This document shows, piece by piece, positions 18,623 to 25,532 of a stretch of 64,000 nt of DNA. A program made the translations under genes and the position numbers. The stretch comes from Schaalia turicensis ACS-279-V-Col4 (GTDB lineage: Bacteria > Actinomycetota > Actinomycetes > Actinomycetales > Actinomycetaceae), in the NCBI RefSeq assembly GCF_000296505.1, contig NZ_JH815209.1, positions 376,908 through 440,907 on the forward strand. Reading direction: 5' to 3'. Each line of letters starts with the position of its first letter. The stretch's first letter is position 1. The notes under the pieces are model-generated. The model did not search any database. It saw nothing but the letters and a program-made list of their open reading frames with translations, and was not told the DNA's origin.

Positions 18623-19645
18623 CTACTCTTCACCTTCCATGACAACGATCTGACGATAGCTTTCACTAATCTGGCGGAAGGTTTCGATCTCTTCTTCTTC
18701 CAATTCTTCGGGGGGATCATTGACAAGCATCTCTGAGAGGTCGATAACCGCCTGCGAATCATCCATATCAATCGACGCAGCAAGAAGAACACAATGAATC
18801 TCAAGTGTCAGCGGATTATGTGCTCCAAGAACCTCTACGCAGTCGGTGAACGTCTGTTTCCACTCTTTCATCGCCTGTTTTCTGCGTCCAAGCAAGAATT
18901 TTGTTCGAGCAATTTCCCCGCGCAGGCGAAGAGTTCTTCCATCTTCAAGCCCCCACTTCTTCTTTGAGATCCCATGCAGACTTCTATAGATTTTTAGTGC
19001 AGAGTCGTACTTATCAGCCAGCACCAAGGCTTCAGCCAAGTTGTCTTGCGCGGCCATCGCCAGCGAGTCGTCTTCGGCCAAGCGCGTCCCCATATCGCGC
19101 ACAACGCGCCGATAAATTGAAACGGCCTTTGTAAAGTCACCCCTAGCTTTAGCGGGCATCGCGGAATTTGTTCGCACCGCCCACGCAAGTTCGCTGTGGT
19201 TCCCCATGACATGCTCAACATCGCGAATCAGAATCCGGTAGTTCTTATCGATATTTTGATAGTTTCCCAGCGTCACCTGCCAGTAAAGCTCAGAATTACG
19301 GGCAACCAACACATCCTCATCCAACGGTCCCAGGTTGTCCATTCCGATCTCGGTGGCGATACGTGCCACGCGAAGACAGTCGCTTGCTTGGTCATTGAGC
19401 GCATACCAATCAACAAGTGCGCGAGCAATCGTCAACCGCTCGTGCACATCAACTGATTCGTCCTTGATCAGCTCCTCAATCTTTGCGATTACCTCGCCCG
19501 AGTCTGATTGGAGAGCCTCTTCCATACGCTCGCGCACACGCATGTGCGAAAAACCCGTGCCACTCCCGCCCCAGTCAGGGGCATGCGAATCGGCGGGATT
19601 CCCTGCCTCGTCGATAGGGGTGGCAGACGTGCACTGAAGTGCCAT
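18623..19645 (-). CDS. TPR-type repeat protein of unknown function
   Basis: A 340-residue soluble protein with no signal peptide. From residue ~45 it is helical with tetratricopeptide-like spacing, for example FTKAVSIYRRVVRDMGTRLA, DNLAEALVLADKYDSALKIY and GRRKQAMKEWKQTFTDCV. AAGGAGGAACGCGATC precedes the ATG at 19645. Its 3' end is very acidic (EELEEEEIETF). Its promoter region holds two perfect DnaA-box-like motifs. It is probably a scaffold; no partner is evident. Confidence 0.75.
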   Translation of the reverse strand: MALQCTSATPIDEAGNPADSHAPDWGGSGTGFSHMRVRERMEEALQSDSGEVIAKIEELIKDESVDVHERLTIARALVDWYALNDQASDCLRVARIATEIGMDNLGPLDEDVLVARNSELYWQVTLGNYQNIDKNYRILIRDVEHVMGNHSELAWAVRTNSAMPAKARGDFTKAVSIYRRVVRDMGTRLAEDDSLAMAAQDNLAEALVLADKYDSALKIYRSLHGISKKKWGLEDGRTLRLRGEIARTKFLLGRRKQAMKEWKQTFTDCVEVLGAHNPLTLEIHCVLLAASIDMDDSQAVIDLSEMLVNDPPEELEEEEIETFRQISESYRQIVVMEGEE

Positions 19646-19732
19646 GATCGCGTTCCTCCTTGTACGCATTGGTCACTGGTGCACCCACTATCTGCCTTCG
19701 ATGAAAAGTGCGCCATCTTCCCAGTGGCAAAT

Positions 19733-19768
19733 TGTGGATAACTCAGGGGGTGTGCACTGTGTGGATAA
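19733..19768. promoter_or_regulatory. Two DnaA-box-like motifs (TTATCCACA)
   Basis: TGTGGATAA at 19733-19741 and 19760-19768, same orientation, 27 bases apart, upstream of the TPR gene. Both equal the E. coli DnaA-box consensus on the minus strand, in extended form GTTATCCACA. Confidence 0.6.
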
Positions 19769-19804
19769 CTTCGCGCCCACCATCACGCGGAAGTCGGAAT
19801 CCTC

Positions 19805-20041
19805 GTGTCACACTTGACCGCAGAAAACAGTAAGGAAGGACCTCACGCGGCACAGGAAGCACCTAACGGCAGGTACTGGCTGGATATCGGATCGGGCGCA
19901 TGGGACACATCAGGTCGCCCATCCGAGGTTCGCTTGGACCGAGCTCTTGTCGTGAGCCCCAGCGCTATCAGGCGTGAGGGCGCCACTGTGCCTCGCGACA
20001 CGTGGGAAATGATGCTTCAAGCGCTCAAGAAGCACCCATAA
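19805..20041 (+). CDS. Hypothetical 78-residue protein
   Basis: GTG-started reading frame between the divergent TPR gene and rpsT. Composition is protein-like (GRYWLDIGSGAWDTSGRPSE, then VRLDRALVVSPSAIRR) and codons resemble the neighbours, but the ribosome site is weak (GGAAG 13 bases upstream). Not recognised; small and soluble. Real coding is likely but not certain. Confidence 0.5.
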   Translation: MSHLTAENSKEGPHAAQEAPNGRYWLDIGSGAWDTSGRPSEVRLDRALVVSPSAIRREGATVPRDTWEMMLQALKKHP

Positions 20042-20249
20042 GCGCGTTTAGTGAGCGCATTCACGCCCACTTTCCGCTAAGAAAATAGCGTTCGACGTAT
20101 CGCGCTGGTAACGTTGTTAGTCGGACTCCCGGCCTGGTCGGGCAGGGGGTCTGGTCCGAGCCGTTTGCGGATGTCCCCACGTCCCAGTCCCGGTTCTGAC
20201 ACAGCCCTCACCGACCCTGTAATCACTTCAAGCAAGGAGTTTTCCGACT
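20042..20249 (+). other. rpsT leader region
   Basis: About 208 bases without a gene. A GC-rich foldable stretch at about 20115-20160 (CGGAC ... GTCCG enclosing CCCGG-type pairings) could be an S20 autoregulatory leader; no known riboswitch is recognised. Confidence 0.3.
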
Positions 20250-20513
20250 GTGGCGAATATTAAGTCTCAGATCAAGCGGATCCGCACCAACGAGAAGCGT
20301 CGTCTTCGTAACCAGTCTGTGAAGTCCGAGCTCAAGACGCTCGTTCGCAAGACCCGCGAAGCTGTTGAAGCAGGAGACAAAGAGCTCGCAATCGAGTCCC
20401 TCAAGACTGCTTCCCGCAAGCTGGATAAAGCCGTTTCCAAGGGCGTTATCCACAAGAACCAGGCCGCTAACCGCAAGTCCAAGCTTGCAAAGCGAGTTTC
20501 TTCGCTCGGCTGA
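20250..20513 (+). CDS. rpsT: 30S ribosomal protein S20
   Basis: An 87-residue basic protein that binds 16S rRNA. It begins [20 protein letters not shown] and ends [16 protein letters not shown], typical S20. GTG start after AAGGAG. It is convergent with holA and closed by a strong terminator. Confidence 0.97.
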   Translation: MANIKSQIKRIRTNEKRRLRNQSVKSELKTLVRKTREAVEAGDKELAIESLKTASRKLDKAVSKGVIHKNQAANRKSKLAKRVSSLG

Positions 20514-20529
20514 TCGCTCATTCTTCACC

Positions 20530-20564
20530 TTTGGGGTCGCATCCACGTGAGATGCGACCCCAAA
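20530..20564. terminator. Terminator between rpsT and holA
   Basis: A 14-bp perfect stem (TTTGGGGTCGCATC with its complement) and a 7-base loop, followed by GTGTTT. Serves both convergent genes. Confidence 0.88.
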
Positions 20565-20640
20565 GTGTTTGTGTACGGCGTGTTCATCAGGCAACGGACG
20601 GACGCGTTGGGTAACCCGTTCGCCCCGCGAACTTGAGCGT

Positions 20641-21627
20641 TTAACGCCTTCGACGCAACCGACAGATCGTCGTAATGGCCTTTTCAACTGCGTAGCGCGG
20701 GTCTCGGGACAAGCCTTTTGTTTCACTGTCTGCACGTCCAAGCGCTTGGATAGCATCTGCGAGCGAACGATCGTTCCACCCCCGCAACTGGCTACGCACG
20801 ATATCCACCTGCCACTGTTGCATTCCCACGTTGACTCCGCGTCCGCTTGATGAGGCAGATACTTTCACCATCTGTCGGATCTTGATTGCCAGGGCAGCGA
20901 CAAGCTGTTGAGGTTCAACACCCGTAGCGAACGCGTGCCGTACAAGGGTGAGGGCTCGCGCTGTTTCACCAGCGATGGCTGCATCGGCTACTTCGAATCT
21001 GCTTGCTTCAATGCGTCCCGCGTGATAACGATGCACGTCCTCTAGCGTGATTGTGCCGTCGCAGTCAGAGAGAAGCTGGGCAACTGCGGCCGCCATTTCG
21101 CGCAGGTCGGAGCCAAGCGCGTCAACGATCGCTTGCATCGCATCACGATCCATCTGACGGTGAGCACGGCGAACATCAGAGCGGATCAGCTCAAGCTTGT
21201 CCCGGTCAGATTTAATGATTTCTGCTGAGATAACGGGGAATTTAGCTTTTGCGATAGCGTCGGTGACCTTTTTTCCCTTCGCGTTTCCGCCGGGGTGAAC
21301 CAGAAGAAGCCACACATCGAAGGCAGGGGCCGCAATATAGGTCAAGAGGTCGTTGGCAAGAGCGTCGCTCATCGTTTCAAGGTCACGAATGATCACCAGT
21401 CGGCTTTCACCAAACAGTGATGGCGAGGTAATCATGTCCAGTTGACCCGTCTGATAGGTGGCAGCGTTCAGGTCTGTGCGTTCAAGGTTTGGATCTACAG
21501 AACGCGCCTGCGAGCGCAGAGAATCAAGAGCGCGATCGATCAGCAGCCCTTCTTTGCCCTTAATCAAGACAATAGGAGCCAGTTCAATAGCAACCGGAGC
21601 TGGCGGTTTACTTCCCCGACTAGCCAT
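20641..21627 (-). CDS. holA: DNA polymerase III delta subunit
   Basis: Clamp-loader wrench subunit, 328 residues. Landmarks: IVLIKGKEGLLIDRALDSL, VIIRDLETM, LLLVHPGGNAKGKKVTDA and RSQLRGWNDRSLADAIQALG with the C-terminal AVEKAITTICRL. AGAGAGGT precedes the ATG. It sits three bases after comEC, completing a comEA-comEC-holA operon as in many actinobacteria and firmicutes. Confidence 0.93.
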   Translation of the reverse strand: MASRGSKPPAPVAIELAPIVLIKGKEGLLIDRALDSLRSQARSVDPNLERTDLNAATYQTGQLDMITSPSLFGESRLVIIRDLETMSDALANDLLTYIAAPAFDVWLLLVHPGGNAKGKKVTDAIAKAKFPVISAEIIKSDRDKLELIRSDVRRAHRQMDRDAMQAIVDALGSDLREMAAAVAQLLSDCDGTITLEDVHRYHAGRIEASRFEVADAAIAGETARALTLVRHAFATGVEPQQLVAALAIKIRQMVKVSASSSGRGVNVGMQQWQVDIVRSQLRGWNDRSLADAIQALGRADSETKGLSRDPRYAVEKAITTICRLRRRR

Positions 21628-21630
21628 TGA

Positions 21631-23226
21631 TTACCTCTCTTTCTTCGCACGCCCTATAAGTCTGACACGTTCCATGTACACATGCGTTTGCACTCGACGT
21701 AGTAGGGGGATGACGAGCGCACGCTTCCAGTAGAGCACCAGTGCCGCGCTCACAATGCTAGCGACGATCACGTCACGCGACGAAAGCTGATGACTAGCCC
21801 CTGGAAGGTGTGCAAAGAAGAAAGCAACGTTCGTAATCCACCGCGTGAAGAACGCTGATCCTTGCGCGCACGCGTGAGCGAGCCAAGGAGAGACTCCAAG
21901 CAGGCATGTTGCCGCGATCGCCAGCAATGTCGCCGGCGCAACCGCTACCGAGGCCATAACATTCGCAGGTATGCCGTATACCGGGACGCGTGGGTTGGCA
22001 AGAAGCAGGATGGGGAAAGTCATCGCATAGCAACTGACTGGGATTGCCAAGTAGTCAATCGCGACGCCAATTGTTTTGCCGATGAGTGTGTCCGAACGGA
22101 TTTTTCTGCGCCGATAATCGAGGATGTGCCGAGCGATCACAACCATTCCAAAGGTCGCCGCTACGGAGAGTGAAAAACCGAAGTTACTTGCGACCCACGG
22201 GTTGAACAGGATTGATCCGATGGTGACTGCGCTTAACGTCGTCACCCCCTGTTTTCCCCTACCGCTAGCCTCTGCCCCAATCCCCAACGCCGAGGTGAGT
22301 ACCGCTCGCATTACTGCAGGCGTTGCCCCAACTATTGCAACCACAATGGTCAGAACTACTACGATTCCGAACAGACGAAAACGTGTGCGGCCTCGTAGGA
22401 CGAGGGCGGCAACTCCCATGATGATCGCCAAGTGCGAGCCGGAGACTGCAGTTAAATGCAATAGTGAGGTCCGGCGAAAAGCTTCCTTCAGTTCTTTCGT
22501 CATTGCAGAGTCATTACCGATTGCCATTCCCGGAACCAAAGCTTGCGCTTGAGGTTCCAAGTCAGCAACCAGATCGACGAGGCCGGTGCGAATTCTTCGC
22601 ACCGTAGCTCGCCACCCTTGTGGCCTAGCAACACATTTCAGTTTCGAGGTGTGAATGATTCCTGCCCAAGGAAGATGCGCGCTGAACTCAGTGTCGATCA
22701 CTCCCCTGGTTTCAACTGTGTCCCCACGATAGAGAGTGGGCCAGTGGCTTCCTGTTAGTCGCACTTTAATAGGGCTAGTTGGTCGCATCCCTTGTGTGCC
22801 CGCGCCTGTCACGCGAAGGGAAACGATCTGCGAATCTGACGAGAACTTCCCTGAGACTTCAGATGGATCATCTTCTAGCTCGCCACGTATCGTGATCAAC
22901 GATCCGGTTTGAGCCGCTTGAAAGACCTCGGTGCGCCGCGCACTGTTGTGAGCGACCGCCCCCACACACACGGCCACAACAGTGGCAAAACAGACCAGTG
23001 CTAGCAGGGCTCGCAGGGAACCAAATGGGATCAGGGTGTGACGCCCTTGGCGTGGCTGAACCGCATTCAACGATGCCAGCATCCACACGCACCCCAGGCT
23101 TGTAGCACCAGCAACAGCAGTTATGGCCGTGTTGCTGTCCGTTTTCGTTCCGAAGAGGGCACCGCACCAGACTGCCACTGCCACGGGGGCAAGACGCCAA
23201 TCATGCATTGCCGGTGGCGGTTTCAT
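21631..23226 (-). CDS. comEC: ComEC/Rec2-type DNA-uptake channel (short form)
   Basis: Inner-membrane channel for single-stranded DNA during transformation. The 531-residue protein has an N-terminal DUF4131-like part (ITIRGELEDDPSEV, WAGIIHTSKLK) and the Competence domain (LHLTAVSGSHLAIIMG, TPAVMRAVLTSALG, LSVAATFGMVVIA). It ends shortly after the last membrane segment and lacks the metallo-beta-lactamase domain that long ComEC proteins carry. The ATG at 23226 overlaps the comEA stop (ATGA); a GTG six bases earlier is possible. Confidence 0.88.
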   Translation of the reverse strand: MKPPPAMHDWRLAPVAVAVWCGALFGTKTDSNTAITAVAGATSLGCVWMLASLNAVQPRQGRHTLIPFGSLRALLALVCFATVVAVCVGAVAHNSARRTEVFQAAQTGSLITIRGELEDDPSEVSGKFSSDSQIVSLRVTGAGTQGMRPTSPIKVRLTGSHWPTLYRGDTVETRGVIDTEFSAHLPWAGIIHTSKLKCVARPQGWRATVRRIRTGLVDLVADLEPQAQALVPGMAIGNDSAMTKELKEAFRRTSLLHLTAVSGSHLAIIMGVAALVLRGRTRFRLFGIVVVLTIVVAIVGATPAVMRAVLTSALGIGAEASGRGKQGVTTLSAVTIGSILFNPWVASNFGFSLSVAATFGMVVIARHILDYRRRKIRSDTLIGKTIGVAIDYLAIPVSCYAMTFPILLLANPRVPVYGIPANVMASVAVAPATLLAIAATCLLGVSPWLAHACAQGSAFFTRWITNVAFFFAHLPGASHQLSSRDVIVASIVSAALVLYWKRALVIPLLRRVQTHVYMERVRLIGRAKKER

Positions 23227-23975
23227 TGACACGCCCGAGAACGGATCTTCTCTAGTAGTGCTGGTCCTATCCCCGGCACCGCATCAACGTCATCCACCGA
23301 TTGGAACGGACCGGATTGGTCTCGGAACTCTTTGATTCGCCGGGCAAGTGCCGGACCAACGCCATCTAACTGCTCGAGAGCACCCACATCGGCCGTATTC
23401 AGGTCAATACATGAGCTCCCAGTTGTTGATGCGGTCGGTGACGAGGAATCAGAAGGGGTGTGTGCGACCTCGCCCACCCGAGGAATCACAATATGTTCCC
23501 CGTCCACCAGTGGGCGCGCTAGATTTACTTGTTCAACATCGGCATCTTCTGCCACTCCGCCCGCTTCTTCGAGTGCGTCAGCGACCCGTTTGCCCATTTC
23601 TAGGGTCAATAGGGACGGGGAATTGACCGCTCCCGTCACATAAACGGTGACCTGTTCTCTGTTCTGTTGATGTGGCGGAAGCGACGCGGGTTGGCTGGCG
23701 GATGACGCTACCCGAATCGACTGCGCAGACTCAGTGCTGGCGTAGTCTTCACTGTCATTCATCTGTTTTGCCGACGATGCCGTGGTTGTTTTCCACACAC
23801 CGATCCCCGCAACAAGAAGAACAACGACTCCCAGTAGCACCATCGATTGAACCGACGGGAGCAGACGCACCTTCCACTCGGGACGCGACTCATCGAGCGG
23901 ATCCTCATCTTCAGGCTCAAACACTGCCTCGGTCAGACGAGCGACATTCAGACGATTCGTGACATTCATGCGCAC
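23223..23975 (-). CDS. comEA: ComEA-type DNA receptor
   Basis: A 250-residue membrane-anchored DNA-binding protein of competence. A cytoplasmic acidic N-terminus, one membrane segment (residues ~42-62), an SLBB domain (VTVYVTGAVNSPSLLTLEMG) and a C-terminal helix-hairpin-helix pair (IDLNTADVGALEQLDGVGPA, DVDAVPGIGPALLEKIR). Starts at GTG 23975 or ATG 23969; the best ribosome-like sequence AGGAGGTG is too far upstream. A GTTATCCACA motif lies 47 bases before the start. Confidence 0.9.
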   Translation of the reverse strand: MRMNVTNRLNVARLTEAVFEPEDEDPLDESRPEWKVRLLPSVQSMVLLGVVVLLVAGIGVWKTTTASSAKQMNDSEDYASTESAQSIRVASSASQPASLPPHQQNREQVTVYVTGAVNSPSLLTLEMGKRVADALEEAGGVAEDADVEQVNLARPLVDGEHIVIPRVGEVAHTPSDSSSPTASTTGSSCIDLNTADVGALEQLDGVGPALARRIKEFRDQSGPFQSVDDVDAVPGIGPALLEKIRSRACQ

Positions 23976-24133
23976 ACACTAAGAAGCAACACCTCCTCGC
24001 GCACCTACGCAATAAGAAAACTGTGGATAACTCATCCGGCTATCAACAGGTTGGCTTGAGTCACGCCACCCGGCCTCGTTCCCCTTGAGGATGAAAGGCA
24101 GAACATCGAGTTCAGACATTCCCCGAAACGCCT
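23976..24133. promoter_or_regulatory. comEA promoter region with DnaA-box-like motif
   Basis: Non-coding. TGTGGATAA at 24022-24030 reads GTTATCCACAG toward comEA. The same extended motif lies upstream of comF and the TPR gene. Confidence 0.5.
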
Positions 24134-24334
24134 TTGGCGTTGAACGAGGTTCTGACGCATCGTGGTACCGGACACGCAGGTGTCACGGTTCTCAATGAAT
24201 CAGGTCGCCCAACTCCGGTTGCGCCGACGTCCATGTGGGCACCGCTTGCGTCATGGGACCGGCAAGCGCTGACTTTTGAGAAGGACTCCAAATCAGACAG
24301 GCGCGCACACTACGGCCTATCCCAACTAAGCTAA
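24134..24334 (+). CDS. Doubtful 66-residue ORF in the proC leader
   Basis: TTG-started frame with acceptable codon use (LNEVLTHRGTGHAGVTVLNE) but no ribosome site and no recognised family. The frame is open about 17 codons further 5' to a TGA. It may be a remnant, or the stretch may be purely leader sequence. Low confidence. Confidence 0.25.
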   Translation: MALNEVLTHRGTGHAGVTVLNESGRPTPVAPTSMWAPLASWDRQALTFEKDSKSDRRAHYGLSQLS

Positions 24335-24358
24335 GGGGTTAAGGAACACAGCAGTGGC

Positions 24359-24390
24359 GAGCATCTCGCTTCATCCACTGCGGGATGCTC
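24359..24390 (+). promoter_or_regulatory. Hairpin in the proC 5' leader
   Basis: GAGCATCTCGC pairs with GCGGGATGCTC (one G-U) around a 10-base loop, ending 33 bases before the proC ATG. No T-run; possible leader control, unproven. Confidence 0.4.
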
Positions 24391-24423
24391 CTTCATCAAG
24401 CAGAGCCTGAAAGAGGAATCGAC

Positions 24424-25233
24424 ATGCGCATCGGATTTATTGGAGCCGGTTCAATGGTCGCCGCAATTGCACGCGGTGCGGTTGCAGCCGGAATGAACGG
24501 AGCTGATTTCCTTTTCACTGACGCGAATGGTGTCCATGCTCCGGCGCTTGCCCGCGAAGTTGGTGGGCAGGTTGCTTCATCCAATGGGTCGCTCGCTCAT
24601 CAGGTTGACCTGCTTGTCCTTGGGGTGAAACCTCATATTCAGACTGAAGTGATCGAACAGATCGCTCATATCGTTCGCGAGCGTCCAGATATGGCCGTTG
24701 TTTCTTTGGCTGCCGGTCGCACCCTTGATTCAATGCTCCGCGATTTCGGCGCAGCGGTTCCCTTGATCCGCGTGATGCCGAATGTCAACGCACAGGTTGG
24801 CCAGTCAATGAGCGCAATCTGCTCTCAGGATGCAACCGAGGCTCAGCTTGGAGCAACCGAACGCCTGCTCAGCGCTGTCGGGCGTACCGTGCGAATCAGC
24901 GAGAAAGAATTCCCTGCGTTCATGGCGTTGGCAAGTTGCTCGCCCGCGTGGGTTTTCCAGATTATTGAGACGCTTGCCCGAGCCGGCGTGAAACATGGGC
25001 TGACGAAGTCTTCTGCCACCTTGATTGCCGCCCAGGCTGTTGCTGGCTCAGCGGACCTGCTTCTTGCAAGCCAAGAACGCGGTGTGAATGCTGCCCAGCT
25101 TATTGATTCGGTCTGCTCGCCCAATGGCACCACGATTGCCGGTCTGCTGGCCGCTGAAAACGCCGGTCTGTCCCCCGCACTTGTGACAGCTGTCGACGCT
25201 GCTATTGCACGCGATCAGGAAGTGTCTTCCTGA
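24424..25233 (+). CDS. proC: Pyrroline-5-carboxylate reductase
   Basis: Last step of proline synthesis, NAD(P)H reduction of pyrroline-5-carboxylate. 269 residues: Rossmann start RIGFIGAGSMVAAIARGAVA, VKPHIQTEVIEQI, IRVMPNVNAQVGQSM and the C-terminal signature region PNGTTIAGLLAAENAG. AGAGGAATCGAC precedes the ATG; an earlier in-frame start lacks this. Followed by a rho-independent terminator. Confidence 0.95.
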   Translation: MRIGFIGAGSMVAAIARGAVAAGMNGADFLFTDANGVHAPALAREVGGQVASSNGSLAHQVDLLVLGVKPHIQTEVIEQIAHIVRERPDMAVVSLAAGRTLDSMLRDFGAAVPLIRVMPNVNAQVGQSMSAICSQDATEAQLGATERLLSAVGRTVRISEKEFPAFMALASCSPAWVFQIIETLARAGVKHGLTKSSATLIAAQAVAGSADLLLASQERGVNAAQLIDSVCSPNGTTIAGLLAAENAGLSPALVTAVDAAIARDQEVSS

Positions 25234-25343
25234 TCTTTGTCTGTCCTGCGCGTCATCACTCCCAGTTGCGCGAACCCGACCAAGAAAACCCATCTCCCCA
25301 TGAATGCTGTTGTCCTCTGATTGCGGATTTCACACTCGCGTGA

Positions 25344-25376
25344 CTGGCTACGAAGGAGACTTCGTAGCCAGCTTTT
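25344..25376 (+). terminator. Terminator of proC
   Basis: CTGGCTACGAAG-GAGA-CTTCGTAGCCAG followed by CTTTT: 12-bp perfect stem, tetraloop and T-run. Confidence 0.93.
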
Positions 25377-25532
25377 ATTGTGTTTCATTGACGAGGTTCC
25401 TCCCCGGGCCTCGTTGATTGATCGCCAGGGGTGGAAAGGTCGCGAATACCCGATGCGCACGTTTGGTTTTCCCCTTGAAATCCCACTACTCTAGTGGGGT
25501 ACATGTCCACGACTCGGATGGAGAATATTGAT

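Noticed and set aside
20447..20456. DnaA-box TTATCCACA inside rpsT
   Set aside because: It encodes the conserved Val-Ile-His-Lys of S20, so coding constraint explains it.
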